From NCBI GenBank assembly GCA_002422995.1, contig DIUK01000037.1:1540-11819 (forward strand): a stretch of DNA of 10,280 nucleotides. Direction: 5' to 3'. Within the stretch, counting starts at the first letter, position 1; each line of letters begins with the position of its first letter. Below, piece after piece: positions 1-6,616 of this stretch. The stretch is from Rhodocyclaceae bacterium UBA6160. GTDB lineage: Bacteria; Pseudomonadota; Gammaproteobacteria; Burkholderiales; Rhodocyclaceae. The translations under genes and the position numbers were made by a program. Under the pieces are notes generated by a model. That model had not been told where the DNA came from. It ran no database searches and was given only the letters and a program-made list of their open reading frames with translations.

Positions 1-480
1 ATGCAGTTGTGGCGTGAAGTCATGATCAAGGTGGGGGAAGAATATCCGGATATTGAGTTAAGTCATATTTATGTGGATAACGCCGCCATGCAGTTGCTGA
101 AAAACCCCAAGCAGTTTGATGTGATGGTCACAGGCAATATGTTTGGCGATATCTTGTCGGATGAAGCGTCCATGCTCACAGGCTCTATCGGTTTGCTGCC
201 ATCCGCTTCACTCAATGAGCATAATTTTGGCTTGTATGAGCCGATTCATGGTTCAGCGCCAGACATTGCAGGCAAGGGCGTTGCCAATCCCCTGGCAACG
301 ATTTTGTCCGCAGCCATGATGTTGCGCTTTAGTTTTGGTTTGAATGATGCCGCGTTGCGCATTGAAAATGCGGTGAAAAAAGTCCTGTCGCAAGGCTATC
401 GCACAGCAGACATTGCCGAAGCTGGCCTGGCGACAATTGGCGCCAAAACTATGGGCGACGCTGTTTTGGCGGCGCTTTAA
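1..480 (+). CDS. leuB: 3-isopropylmalate dehydrogenase, C-terminal part (gene cut by window start)
   Basis: LeuB oxidises and decarboxylates (2R,3S)-3-isopropylmalate to 2-oxoisocaproate with NAD+, the third step of leucine synthesis, in the cytoplasm. The 159 visible residues match the C-terminal half of the isocitrate/isopropylmalate dehydrogenase family. They include YVDNAAMQL near residue 24, the metal-binding segment GDILSDEASMLTGSIG (residues 49-64, with the family's conserved aspartates), and the NAD-binding loop YEPIHGSAPDIAGKG near residues 79-93. Full-length LeuB is about 350-360 residues, so roughly 200 residues lie before the window. The ATG at position 1 is therefore an internal methionine codon, not the start. 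The stop is TAA at 478-480. asd begins 29 bp later with no terminator between, so the two are probably co-transcribed. No damage is seen in the visible part. Confidence 0.96.
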   Translation: MQLWREVMIKVGEEYPDIELSHIYVDNAAMQLLKNPKQFDVMVTGNMFGDILSDEASMLTGSIGLLPSASLNEHNFGLYEPIHGSAPDIAGKGVANPLATILSAAMMLRFSFGLNDAALRIENAVKKVLSQGYRTADIAEAGLATIGAKTMGDAVLAAL

Positions 481-509
481 TTTCTGAAATTCATTTGGCG
501 AGAAAAAAC

Positions 510-1622
510 ATGAAGCGAGTTGGTTTAGTCGGTTGGCGGGGAATGGTCGGTTCTGTGCTCATGCAGCGCATGCGTGAGGAAAATGATTTTGCACTGATCG
601 AGCCGGTGTTTTTTACAACATCCAATGTGGGCGGCGCAGCGCCCGATGTCGGGCAAGGTTCTTCATCCTTAAAAGACGCTAAAAGTATTGCTGAACTCAA
701 GGGAATGGATGTGATCATCACATGCCAGGGCGGCGACTACACCACGGAGATTTTCCCTCAGCTGCGCGCTGCTGGCTGGAGCGGGCATTGGATTGATGCG
801 GCATCGAGCTTGCGCATGCAGGACGATACGGTGATCATTCTTGATCCTGTCAATGCTGGTGTCATCAAGCAAAGTCTGGCTGATGGCGGACGCAACTGGA
901 TTGGCGGCAACTGCACCGTGAGCTTGATGCTGATGGCTTTGGGTGGCTTGTTTAAAGCCGACTTGATTGATTGGGTTACCGCGATGACTTATCAGGCGGC
1001 ATCCGGCGCGGGTGCGCAGAATATGCGTGAGCTGCTGGCGCAAATGGGCGAGACGCATCGCGTCGCCCAGGGGCTGTTAAGTGACCCAGCCTCGGCCATT
1101 TTGGATATCGACCGTGAAGTCGCAGGCATCCTGCGTGATGAGACCTTCCCCAAAGAACACTTTGGCGTGCCTTTGGCCGGCTCCTTGATTCCTTGGATTG
1201 ATAAGGATTTGGGCAATGGCCAAAGCCGGGAGGAATGGAAAGGTCAGGCAGAAACAAACAAAATTCTGGGGCGCTCCGGCAACCCGATTCCCGTGGATGG
1301 CCTGTGTGTGCGCATTGGCGCCATGCGCTGCCATTCGCAAGCATTGACCATCAAGCTCAAGAAAGATGTACCTTTGGACGATGTGCATTCACTGTTGGCT
1401 GCGCATAATGACTGGGTGAGTGTGGTGCCTAATCAGCGCGATGTGACCATCAAGGCGCTAACGCCGGTGGCAGTGACGGGTACGCTCACTGTCCCCGTTG
1501 GCCGTTTGCGCAAACTGGCCATGGGACCAGAGTATTTGTCGGCTTTTACGGTGGGTGATCAATTGCTGTGGGGTGCTGCAGAGCCGTTGAGACGGATGTT
1601 ACGTATACTGCTTGAAGTTTGA
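510..1622 (+). CDS. asd: Aspartate-semialdehyde dehydrogenase
   Basis: Asd reduces L-aspartyl-4-phosphate to L-aspartate-4-semialdehyde with NADPH. This is the branch point for lysine/diaminopimelate, methionine and threonine. From the ATG at 510 the protein has 370 residues, close to the 367 of the E. coli enzyme. The N-terminal nucleotide-binding segment VGLVGWRGMVGSVL is at residues 4-17. The catalytic cysteine is Cys135 in GGNCTVSLML, the same number as in E. coli. The substrate-binding histidine is His275 in RIGAMRCHSQALT. This is the Gram-negative Asd type. A TTG at 495 would add five residues (MARKN), but the family begins at MKRVG, so ATG 510 is preferred. A weak ribosome site, GGCGAG at 497-502, supports it. 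The gene lies 29 bp after leuB and before fimV, the same order as in Pseudomonas. Confidence 0.97.
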   Translation: MKRVGLVGWRGMVGSVLMQRMREENDFALIEPVFFTTSNVGGAAPDVGQGSSSLKDAKSIAELKGMDVIITCQGGDYTTEIFPQLRAAGWSGHWIDAASSLRMQDDTVIILDPVNAGVIKQSLADGGRNWIGGNCTVSLMLMALGGLFKADLIDWVTAMTYQAASGAGAQNMRELLAQMGETHRVAQGLLSDPASAILDIDREVAGILRDETFPKEHFGVPLAGSLIPWIDKDLGNGQSREEWKGQAETNKILGRSGNPIPVDGLCVRIGAMRCHSQALTIKLKKDVPLDDVHSLLAAHNDWVSVVPNQRDVTIKALTPVAVTGTLTVPVGRLRKLAMGPEYLSAFTVGDQLLWGAAEPLRRMLRILLEV

Positions 1623-1689
1623 GAAGTTATTAAAAACTATTAGTTGCTGGTAAAAGTAGGCTAAAGATTTATAACAGGCATATTTTCCC

Positions 1690-1709
1690 GGTCTTGCACA
1701 CACAAGACC
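1690..1709. promoter_or_regulatory. Perfect 7-bp inverted repeat in the asd-fimV gap
   Basis: GGTCTTG (1690-1696) pairs exactly with CAAGACC (1703-1709) around a CACACA loop. On the + strand it is not followed by a T run, and on the - strand it is not either, so it does not look like a standard intrinsic terminator. It may be an operator or a structured leader element for fimV. It overlaps the -35-like hexamer of the promoter candidate at 1694-1722. Function is inferred only. Confidence 0.35.
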
Positions 1710-1722
1710 ATGATGTTATGTT
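1694..1722 (+). promoter_or_regulatory. Candidate fimV promoter with extended -10
   Basis: A TTGCAC hexamer at 1694-1699 lies 17 bp before TATGTT at 1717-1722. The -10 is preceded by TG at the extended -10 position (1714-1715). The -35 matches consensus in only three of six positions and the -10 in four of six. Transcription would begin near 1729, giving a leader of about 26 nt before the fimV start. This is weak evidence. fimV might instead be read through from asd. Confidence 0.25.
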
Positions 1723-1744
1723 CATAAACCATTGAAAGTTTTGC

Positions 1745-1749
1745 GGGAG
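1745..1749 (+). promoter_or_regulatory. Ribosome binding site that decides the fimV start
   Basis: GGGAG lies five bases before the GTG at 1755. It overlaps the other possible GTG start at 1749, which therefore could not be served by it. This favours 1755 as the fimV start. Confidence 0.6.
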
Positions 1750-1754
1750 TGACT

Positions 1755-4430
1755 GTGCTTAAAACCGATCAAAAGACCAAGTTTTTGAGGAAGACGTTGC
1801 TGGTAATGGCTATGGCTTCTGCCCCTTTGCTAGTACATGCTGCAGGGCTAGGAAAAATTTCAGTCTATTCCACTCTAGGACAACCCCTTAAAGCTGAAAT
1901 TGAGATTACTGCTACTGCTGAGGAGCTATCTTCTCTTCGTGCAAAGCTGGCTTCTTTAGAGACATTTTCACAAGCTGAGATTGACTATAACCCCGTGCTT
2001 TCCGAGCTCAGGTTTTCGAATGAAGTCACGGTGCGCAATGGGCATCAATACATTCAACTCACGACCGATAAACCCGTCAATGAGCCATTTTTGAATATGC
2101 TTGTTGAGTTGAATTGGTCTGCAGGGAAATTGGTGCGGGAATACACTTTTTTGCTCGACCCACCGGGTAATACAACGCCTTCTGTCGCCGCGTCGGTAGC
2201 ACCTCCGGTTGTTTCGTCTACCAAGCAGTCTGGTTCAAATGAGCCGGTTATCTCTCAGCGGGCGTTATCTAACGAGGCATCGCCGCCCCCGGCGAATGCA
2301 GAAGTTCGTTCCTCGAATCGGGTTCGTAAATTATTGCGCAATGATTTTGTTGAAAAAACACAGCCGAGCAAGCCGCTCGATACTGAGAAGCCCCCGTCCG
2401 GGTCAAACGACCAATCAGAAAAAGAAGACACCAAACAGGCGGCTGGTGAGCAGAGTCTAAAGGTTCGTGCAGGTGATACGCTAAGAAAAATCGCCATGCA
2501 AACTAAGCCTAATGGGGCTAGTTTGGATCAAATGCTGGTGGCCCTGCTTCGCTCGAACCAAGATGCTTTTGTCAGCGGTAATATGAATCGCCTCAAAGCA
2601 GGTAAGATTTTGATGGTTCCGGATGCCGAGACTGTTAGCAAAATTTCAGAGAGCGAGGCAAGAGAAGAGGTTGTAACGCAAGCGGCAGATTTCAATGCAT
2701 ATCGTGCCAAGCTTGCCGCTATGGTCGCTGAGCGATCTGTACCGTTAGAAAGTAACGAGCAAGTTGCAGCTGGCAAGATTGCCCCTAAGGTTGATGATAA
2801 AACAACCCCGACAAATGGTTTAGACAAACTTGAGGTTTCCCGTGCTGAGGGAAAGTCGGCAAAGGATAAAAAACCAAGTGTTGCAGATCAAGAGGTTGAT
2901 CGTATAGCTAGTGAAAAGGCGAAAAAAGAAGCTGAAAGTCGCGCGCATGAGCTAGAAGAAATAAAGCGGTTGGCAGAGTTAAAAAACCAGCAGGTTGCAG
3001 ATACTAAAGCAGTTACCGCTGCTAACACATCTGGTAGCACCGCACCAGCTATGCCAGCAATATCAGAAGCTCAGAAGGCTGAACCCCAGGTTAAAGTCAA
3101 AAAAACTTTGCCTTTGCCTTTGCCTGAGCCAGAACCCGAACCTGGTTTTTTTGAAGAAAACTCATCACTAGTCTTTGGGGCGGGAGGTATTCTTGCTTTA
3201 TTGCTTGGTTGGCTAGGCTTTTCTGCCTGGAAAAAGAAAAAAAATGAGGGTGAGTTACTTGAAATAGACAGGATGAGTGACTTTTCTTCCCGTGCTGCGC
3301 CGAGTGACTTGACGAGCGATGCCGTGGTAGCAGCTTCTGCCCATGAACAAGGTTTTAGCCAAATGAGTGTCACCAGCCCTGTGTCGGTTGAGCCTTCATT
3401 TGATGCATTATCCCAGGCTGAAACTTTCCTGGCTTTTGGTCGTAATGCAGAAGCTGAAGGAGTGCTACGTACGGCGATAGATGCTGAACCTGAAAGACAT
3501 CCACTTTATTTGAAATTGCTGAGTGTTTATGCTCAGCAGAAAAAAGTGGCTGAATTTGAAGCCCTGGCACAACGTTTTTATACGCAGACTGCTGGTAGTG
3601 GTGAGGATTGGGACGCTGCATGTGCGATGGGCGTTACACTTGATCCTGGCAATGCTTTGTATGCGCCAAAAACCCCAGATAGCGATGTTTCAGCTCACGA
3701 CATTTCAGCGCAAAGTGTTGCAGCAGCAATGGTGAGCACGCCTATTGTCAATAACTATGCTGAAACATCTGCAAGCAGTGCAGAATCAGGCAAGCAGATC
3801 GAAGCGCTGGTTACGCAAGAATCTGCTGCGGTTAATACAGATGAATTAGATTTTGATTTGGATTTTGATTTAGACGATACTCCTGTAGAGCAAGCCGAAG
3901 CTCGTCCTACTGACAGTTTGCTTCAATCTGTAGGAGCTTCTGAGGCAAGTTCAGTAGCTGAGGAGGCAACGGTGGCTAAGGTAGCCAATTTGCCAGATCT
4001 TCCTGCGATGGACTTTTCTTTGGATTTGGATATTCCAAGTGTTACGCCTCCAGTGCCTTTGGATGTAGATATTTCGCGGCCTGATACACCGGATAACAGC
4101 ATTGATTTTGACTTTGATTTGCCGCTTGCAGGCTCAGGTGGTGGCGAAGAAATAAAGCCTGCGCTATCTGAAGCGGCAACCGAAGACGAGGGTAATGTGA
4201 TTGACTTTAACCTTGATCTGGCGATGCCTGAGGCTGCTCATCAAGATAATAGCTTTGCCCATCAGGGTGATGGCGATAATCCCGAAGTTGCGACCAAGTT
4301 GGAGTTGGCGGCTGCCTATGAGGAAATGGGTGACAATGCGGGTGCCAAAGAGCTTTATCTGGAGGCGCTCAATGAGGGTAGCAGCGCGCAAAAAACATTT
4401 GCGCAGGCTAAGCTCAATAGCTTGTCCTGA
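1755..4430 (+). CDS. fimV: FimV/HubP-family polar hub and pilus-assembly protein
   Basis: FimV-family proteins sit in the inner membrane, bind peptidoglycan and organise the cell pole. In Pseudomonas FimV supports type IV pilus assembly and twitching, and in Vibrio HubP recruits polar partners. The 891 residues show, in order: a signal peptide (1-29, cut near VHA-AG); the FimV N-terminal domain (30-137, GLGKISVYSTLGQPLKAEIE); a low-complexity linker; a LysM-type domain (about 235-291, KVRAGDTLRKIA); a charged segment likely to be coiled coil (380-418); a PLPLPEPEPEP stretch; one membrane span (472-492) followed by KKKK; a TPR-like cytoplasmic region (547-637); acidic DFDLD-type repeats (696-820); and the conserved C-terminal domain (843-891, NPEVATKLELAAAYEEMGD). 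GTG 1755 is chosen over GTG 1749 because of the GGGAG at 1745-1749. The gene looks more A+T-rich than trpB or accD, especially in its linkers. No pilus genes are nearby. The asd-fimV-truA context matches Pseudomonas. Confidence 0.92.
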   Translation: MLKTDQKTKFLRKTLLVMAMASAPLLVHAAGLGKISVYSTLGQPLKAEIEITATAEELSSLRAKLASLETFSQAEIDYNPVLSELRFSNEVTVRNGHQYIQLTTDKPVNEPFLNMLVELNWSAGKLVREYTFLLDPPGNTTPSVAASVAPPVVSSTKQSGSNEPVISQRALSNEASPPPANAEVRSSNRVRKLLRNDFVEKTQPSKPLDTEKPPSGSNDQSEKEDTKQAAGEQSLKVRAGDTLRKIAMQTKPNGASLDQMLVALLRSNQDAFVSGNMNRLKAGKILMVPDAETVSKISESEAREEVVTQAADFNAYRAKLAAMVAERSVPLESNEQVAAGKIAPKVDDKTTPTNGLDKLEVSRAEGKSAKDKKPSVADQEVDRIASEKAKKEAESRAHELEEIKRLAELKNQQVADTKAVTAANTSGSTAPAMPAISEAQKAEPQVKVKKTLPLPLPEPEPEPGFFEENSSLVFGAGGILALLLGWLGFSAWKKKKNEGELLEIDRMSDFSSRAAPSDLTSDAVVAASAHEQGFSQMSVTSPVSVEPSFDALSQAETFLAFGRNAEAEGVLRTAIDAEPERHPLYLKLLSVYAQQKKVAEFEALAQRFYTQTAGSGEDWDAACAMGVTLDPGNALYAPKTPDSDVSAHDISAQSVAAAMVSTPIVNNYAETSASSAESGKQIEALVTQESAAVNTDELDFDLDFDLDDTPVEQAEARPTDSLLQSVGASEASSVAEEATVAKVANLPDLPAMDFSLDLDIPSVTPPVPLDVDISRPDTPDNSIDFDFDLPLAGSGGGEEIKPALSEAATEDEGNVIDFNLDLAMPEAAHQDNSFAHQGDGDNPEVATKLELAAAYEEMGDNAGAKELYLEALNEGSSAQKTFAQAKLNSLS
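3107..3124 (+). repeat. Three tandem TTTGCC hexamers inside fimV
   Basis: Three exact copies of TTTGCC encode the start of the PLPLP segment just before the FimV membrane span. Since the unit is six bases, gain or loss by slippage would keep the frame and only change the length of the proline-rich spacer. Confidence 0.8.
3849..3872 (+). repeat. Tandem 12-mer repeat encoding DFDL-DFDL in fimV
   Basis: GATTTTGATTTG at 3849-3860 is followed by GATTTTGATTTA at 3861-3872, identical except for the last base. It encodes two DFDL units within DELDFDLDFDLDD (residues 696-708). Related acidic motifs recur at about residues 753 (DFSLDLD), 784 (DFDFDL) and 817 (DFNLDL). The tandem copy points to recent in-frame duplication. 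Confidence 0.85.
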
Positions 4431-4435
4431 TTATC

Positions 4436-4451
4436 CCCTTGCCCGCAAGGG
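4436..4451. terminator. Short hairpin after fimV, possible weak terminator
   Basis: CCCTTGC (4436-4442) is complementary to GCAAGGG (4445-4451), so realistically a 6-bp stem with a CCCG loop. It lies six bases after the fimV stop. The following TTAGCATCTTTC is only loosely T-rich, so at best it would partly stop transcription before the downstream membrane-protein gene. It could also just protect the mRNA end. Confidence 0.35.
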
Positions 4452-4510
4452 TTAGCATCTTTCAACGGTGTTGGGGTGTTCGGCCGGATTACTGGTGAGT
4501 GTTTTATACC

Positions 4511-5104
4511 ATGACGTTTAATCCGGCCGCCTCACTGTTATTCTGGTTTGCATTTGTTGCAGCTTGTGCACCATGTGATGGCCTGATCCTGATTTTCAGT
4601 TGTCTTACTCTGCTGATAGTGGCAGCGATATTAGCGAGGAAACACTTGGTTCGTCTGATACGTCGGAGTTTATGGTTAATTTTTACCCTAGTGATTGTGC
4701 TTGTTTGCCTGACACCAGGGGTTCCGTTTCCAGTGTTTTCTTTCGTCAGTCGGGAGGGTTTAGCCTTGGCCGCCACACAAACTGCGCATCTTCTATTGGT
4801 GCTGGCTTCGCTTGCCTTGCTTTTTAACTATCTCTCACCGACGCAGCTTGTTGCAGGGCTTCACACGCTTTTTTCATCGTTACGCCGTTTTGGATTCCCT
4901 GTTGATCGAATGGCGGTGCGACTGATGTTGACTTTGACTTGTATTGAGCAAACACCTGTTATCAAGCCAACGGTTAACGCGGTTGGCTGTCCGGCGGGGG
5001 AGGTGCCTGATGCCATCGCTTTGCCTGTTATTGGCTGGAAAGCGTCTGATTTTGTGCTTGTCACAGCAGCTGTTGCGCTTATTACGACTATTTTCATTTC
5101 ATGA
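4511..5104 (+). CDS. Multi-span membrane protein, CbiQ/EcfT-like (degenerate?)
   Basis: This is a 197-residue, very hydrophobic inner-membrane protein. Membrane spans are likely at about residues 6-20, 23-42, 51-70, 83-107 and 180-196. The segment at about 108-142 (LSPTQLVAGLHTL, then LRRFGFPVDRMAVRLMLTL) resembles the transmembrane T subunit of energy-coupling-factor transporters (CbiQ/EcfT), where 'PL..LG.P...' precedes a span. The LTPGVP motif at 67-72 fits related betaproteobacterial proteins as I remember them. However, the Ala-Arg-Gly motifs that contact the ATPase in true EcfT proteins are not visible, the protein is shorter than a usual CbiQ (about 220-260), and no ATPase or substrate-binding gene is nearby. 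Family assignment is thus tentative and transport is not claimed. ATG 4511 is preferred (GGTGAG at 4494-4499, somewhat far). GTG 4499 would add four residues. Its TGA overlaps the truA ATG by four bases (ATGA), implying coupled translation. Confidence 0.75.
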   Translation: MTFNPAASLLFWFAFVAACAPCDGLILIFSCLTLLIVAAILARKHLVRLIRRSLWLIFTLVIVLVCLTPGVPFPVFSFVSREGLALAATQTAHLLLVLASLALLFNYLSPTQLVAGLHTLFSSLRRFGFPVDRMAVRLMLTLTCIEQTPVIKPTVNAVGCPAGEVPDAIALPVIGWKASDFVLVTAAVALITTIFIS

Positions 5105-5916
5105 GAATCGCTTTAGGGCTGGAGTATGAAGGAGCCAGTTTTTGTGGTTGGCAGTCGCAACGAGAGGGTGGCTCTGTACAGGATGCATTGGAAGTAGCAC
5201 TCACGAGAGTGGCCGATGCCCCTGTCAGGGTAGTCTGTGCTGGTCGGACAGATGCTGGCGTACATGCTTTATTGCAAATCGTGCATTTTGATACAGAGGT
5301 TAATCGTCCTATTAATGCTTGGGTGCGGGGCGCCAATGCGCACTTGCCGGCAACGATAGCGGTGCGCTGGGCGCAGCAGATGCCGGATGATTTTCACGCG
5401 CGGTTTTCTGCGCAGGGACGACGTTATCGCTATGTCTTGCTTAATCGACCTGAACGTCCAGGGCTCATGGCGCACCGTGTCGGCTGGTTTCATATGCCGC
5501 TAAATGTTACGGTGATGCAAGCGGCAAGCCAGTATTTGCTTGGTACTCATGATTTTTCTGCATTTCGCTCAAGCCAGTGCCAAGCAAAATCACCTGTTAA
5601 AACCCTGCGTCAGTTAACGATTGCCACGCAGGGTGATCTGTTGCTATTTGATTTTTCTGCGGATGGTTTTTTGCATCACATGGTGCGCAACATCATGGGA
5701 ATGCTGGTTTATGTGGGCAAAGGTGCGCATGCACCTGAATGGTTGGCCGAGGTTTTGTCTGCAAAAAACCGCGCACTGGCTGCACCAACTTTTTCTGCCA
5801 ACGGTTTGTATTTTGTTGGCGCTGACTATGATGCGCGTTGGCAATTAAAAGTCGGCGCTGGTGATACGGCGATAGCGCCCATTAGCGGGTTTAATGCTGT
5901 ATTCAATATTGGCTAG
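5101..5916 (+). CDS. truA: tRNA pseudouridine(38-40) synthase
   Basis: TruA converts uridines 38, 39 and 40 in the anticodon arm of many tRNAs to pseudouridine. The 271 residues match the usual family length of about 270. The N-terminus MRIALGLEYEGASFCGWQ is typical. The catalytic aspartate is Asp51 in CAGRTDAGVHA (Asp60 in E. coli). Later family blocks are DDFHARFSAQGRRYRYVLLN, GTHDFSAFRSSQCQAKSPVKT, and FLHHMVRNIMGMLVYVGKG near the C-terminus. The ATG at 5101 has no Shine-Dalgarno sequence of its own. It overlaps the stop of the upstream membrane-protein gene (ATGA), so translation probably depends on that gene. In Pseudomonas truA also lies between fimV and trpF. Confidence 0.97.
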   Translation: MRIALGLEYEGASFCGWQSQREGGSVQDALEVALTRVADAPVRVVCAGRTDAGVHALLQIVHFDTEVNRPINAWVRGANAHLPATIAVRWAQQMPDDFHARFSAQGRRYRYVLLNRPERPGLMAHRVGWFHMPLNVTVMQAASQYLLGTHDFSAFRSSQCQAKSPVKTLRQLTIATQGDLLLFDFSADGFLHHMVRNIMGMLVYVGKGAHAPEWLAEVLSAKNRALAAPTFSANGLYFVGADYDARWQLKVGAGDTAIAPISGFNAVFNIG

Positions 5917-5956
5917 TTTTTATTAAATAATGCCAAAATTCACGATATTAATTGTA

Positions 5957-5976
5957 AAGCCTTCCAAATAAGGCTT
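5957..5976. promoter_or_regulatory. Inverted repeat before trpF (weak terminator or operator)
   Basis: AAGCCTT (5957-5963) and AAGGCTT (5970-5976) form a perfect 7-bp stem with a CCAAAT loop. Downstream bases AATTGTTGATAATTT are A/T-rich but lack a clear T run, so termination of truA would be weak. The octamer TTAATTGT occurs as a direct repeat at 5948-5955 and 5975-5982, framing the hairpin. A GATAAT (5984-5989), five of six matches to a -10 box, lies directly after it, so the repeat could equally be an operator within a trpF promoter. The gap 5917-5992 is strongly A+T-rich. Confidence 0.4.
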
Positions 5977-5992
5977 AATTGTTGATAATTTC

Positions 5993-6616
5993 ATGAGAAG
6001 AACACGGATTAAAATTTGTGGCATTACCCGCGCTGAAGATCGTGATGCCGCTATTCTTGCGGGTGCTGATGCGCTGGGCTTCGTGTTTTATCCGGCGAGT
6101 CCGCGCTATGTCGCACCTGAAAAAGCGGCTCGTCTGGTTGCGTCTATGCCTGCGTTTGTGAGCCGTGTCGGCTTGTTTGTCAATGCAGAGCCCGCGTTTG
6201 TACGTGAGGTGATGGCGCAAGTTTCGCTGAATGTTTTGCAATTTCATGGCGATGAAGATGCTGCGTATTGTCGTCAGTTTGGATTGCCGTGGATCAAGGC
6301 GGCACGTGTTAGAGCAGGGTTGGATTTGCTAGAATACGCAGCTGCTTTTGAGGGGGCTTGCGGCCTGTTGCTGGATGCGTTTGTGGCGGGTTACGGCGGC
6401 GCGGGGGAAGCGTTTGACTGGTCGTTAATTCCTGAAAAACTGCCGTTACCGATGATTTTGTCCGGCGGCTTGCAAGTTGCCAATGTTGAAAAAGCGATAC
6501 GTCTTATCCGGCCCTGGGCTGTCGATGTCAGTAGTGGCGTCGAGTTTGCCAAGGGCATTAAAGATGCCGAAAAAATAGCTCGATTTATAGCCGGAGTACG
6601 CAATGCAGATGCCTGA
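5993..6616 (+). CDS. trpF: Phosphoribosylanthranilate isomerase
   Basis: TrpF performs the Amadori rearrangement of N-(5'-phosphoribosyl)anthranilate to CdRP, the third step of tryptophan synthesis. The 207 residues form a single-domain TIM barrel of normal length, with no fusion to TrpC. The general base is Cys9 in IKICGIT and the general acid is Asp128 in LLLDAF. NVLQFHGDE lies near residue 82, and the phosphate-binding segments ILSGGL and VDVSSGVE near the C-terminus are intact. The ATG at 5993 gives the family N-terminus (MRRTRIKICGIT), yet no good Shine-Dalgarno sequence precedes it. The end overlaps the trpB start by 14 bp, so trpF and trpB are one transcription unit. Confidence 0.97.
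   Translation: MRRTRIKICGITRAEDRDAAILAGADALGFVFYPASPRYVAPEKAARLVASMPAFVSRVGLFVNAEPAFVREVMAQVSLNVLQFHGDEDAAYCRQFGLPWIKAARVRAGLDLLEYAAAFEGACGLLLDAFVAGYGGAGEAFDWSLIPEKLPLPMILSGGLQVANVEKAIRLIRPWAVDVSSGVEFAKGIKDAEKIARFIAGVRNADA
6593..6596 (+). promoter_or_regulatory. Ribosome binding site of trpB inside trpF
   Basis: GGAG lies six bases before the ATG at 6603. This favours that codon over the in-frame ATG at 6609, which would be 12 bases away. It gives trpB its own ribosome entry despite the overlap with trpF. Confidence 0.6.

Noticed and set aside
1..3. ATG at the first base as the leuB start
   Set aside because: The following residues match the middle of LeuB, so this is an internal methionine and the gene begins outside the window.
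495..509. TTG extension of asd by five residues
   Set aside because: Family N-termini begin at MKRVG, and ATG 510 has a weak but better-placed ribosome site.
976..1344. Open frames on the - strand within asd
   Set aside because: They are low-complexity Arg/Pro/Ser-rich antisense frames under a conserved gene, with no start signal.
1644..1675. TTGCTG...TATAAC as a fimV promoter
   Set aside because: The spacing is 20 bp, too long for a normal sigma-70 promoter. The 1694-1722 candidate is better spaced.
1749..1751. GTG as the fimV start
   Set aside because: The only good ribosome site (GGGAG, 1745-1749) overlaps it, while GTG 1755 has correct spacing.
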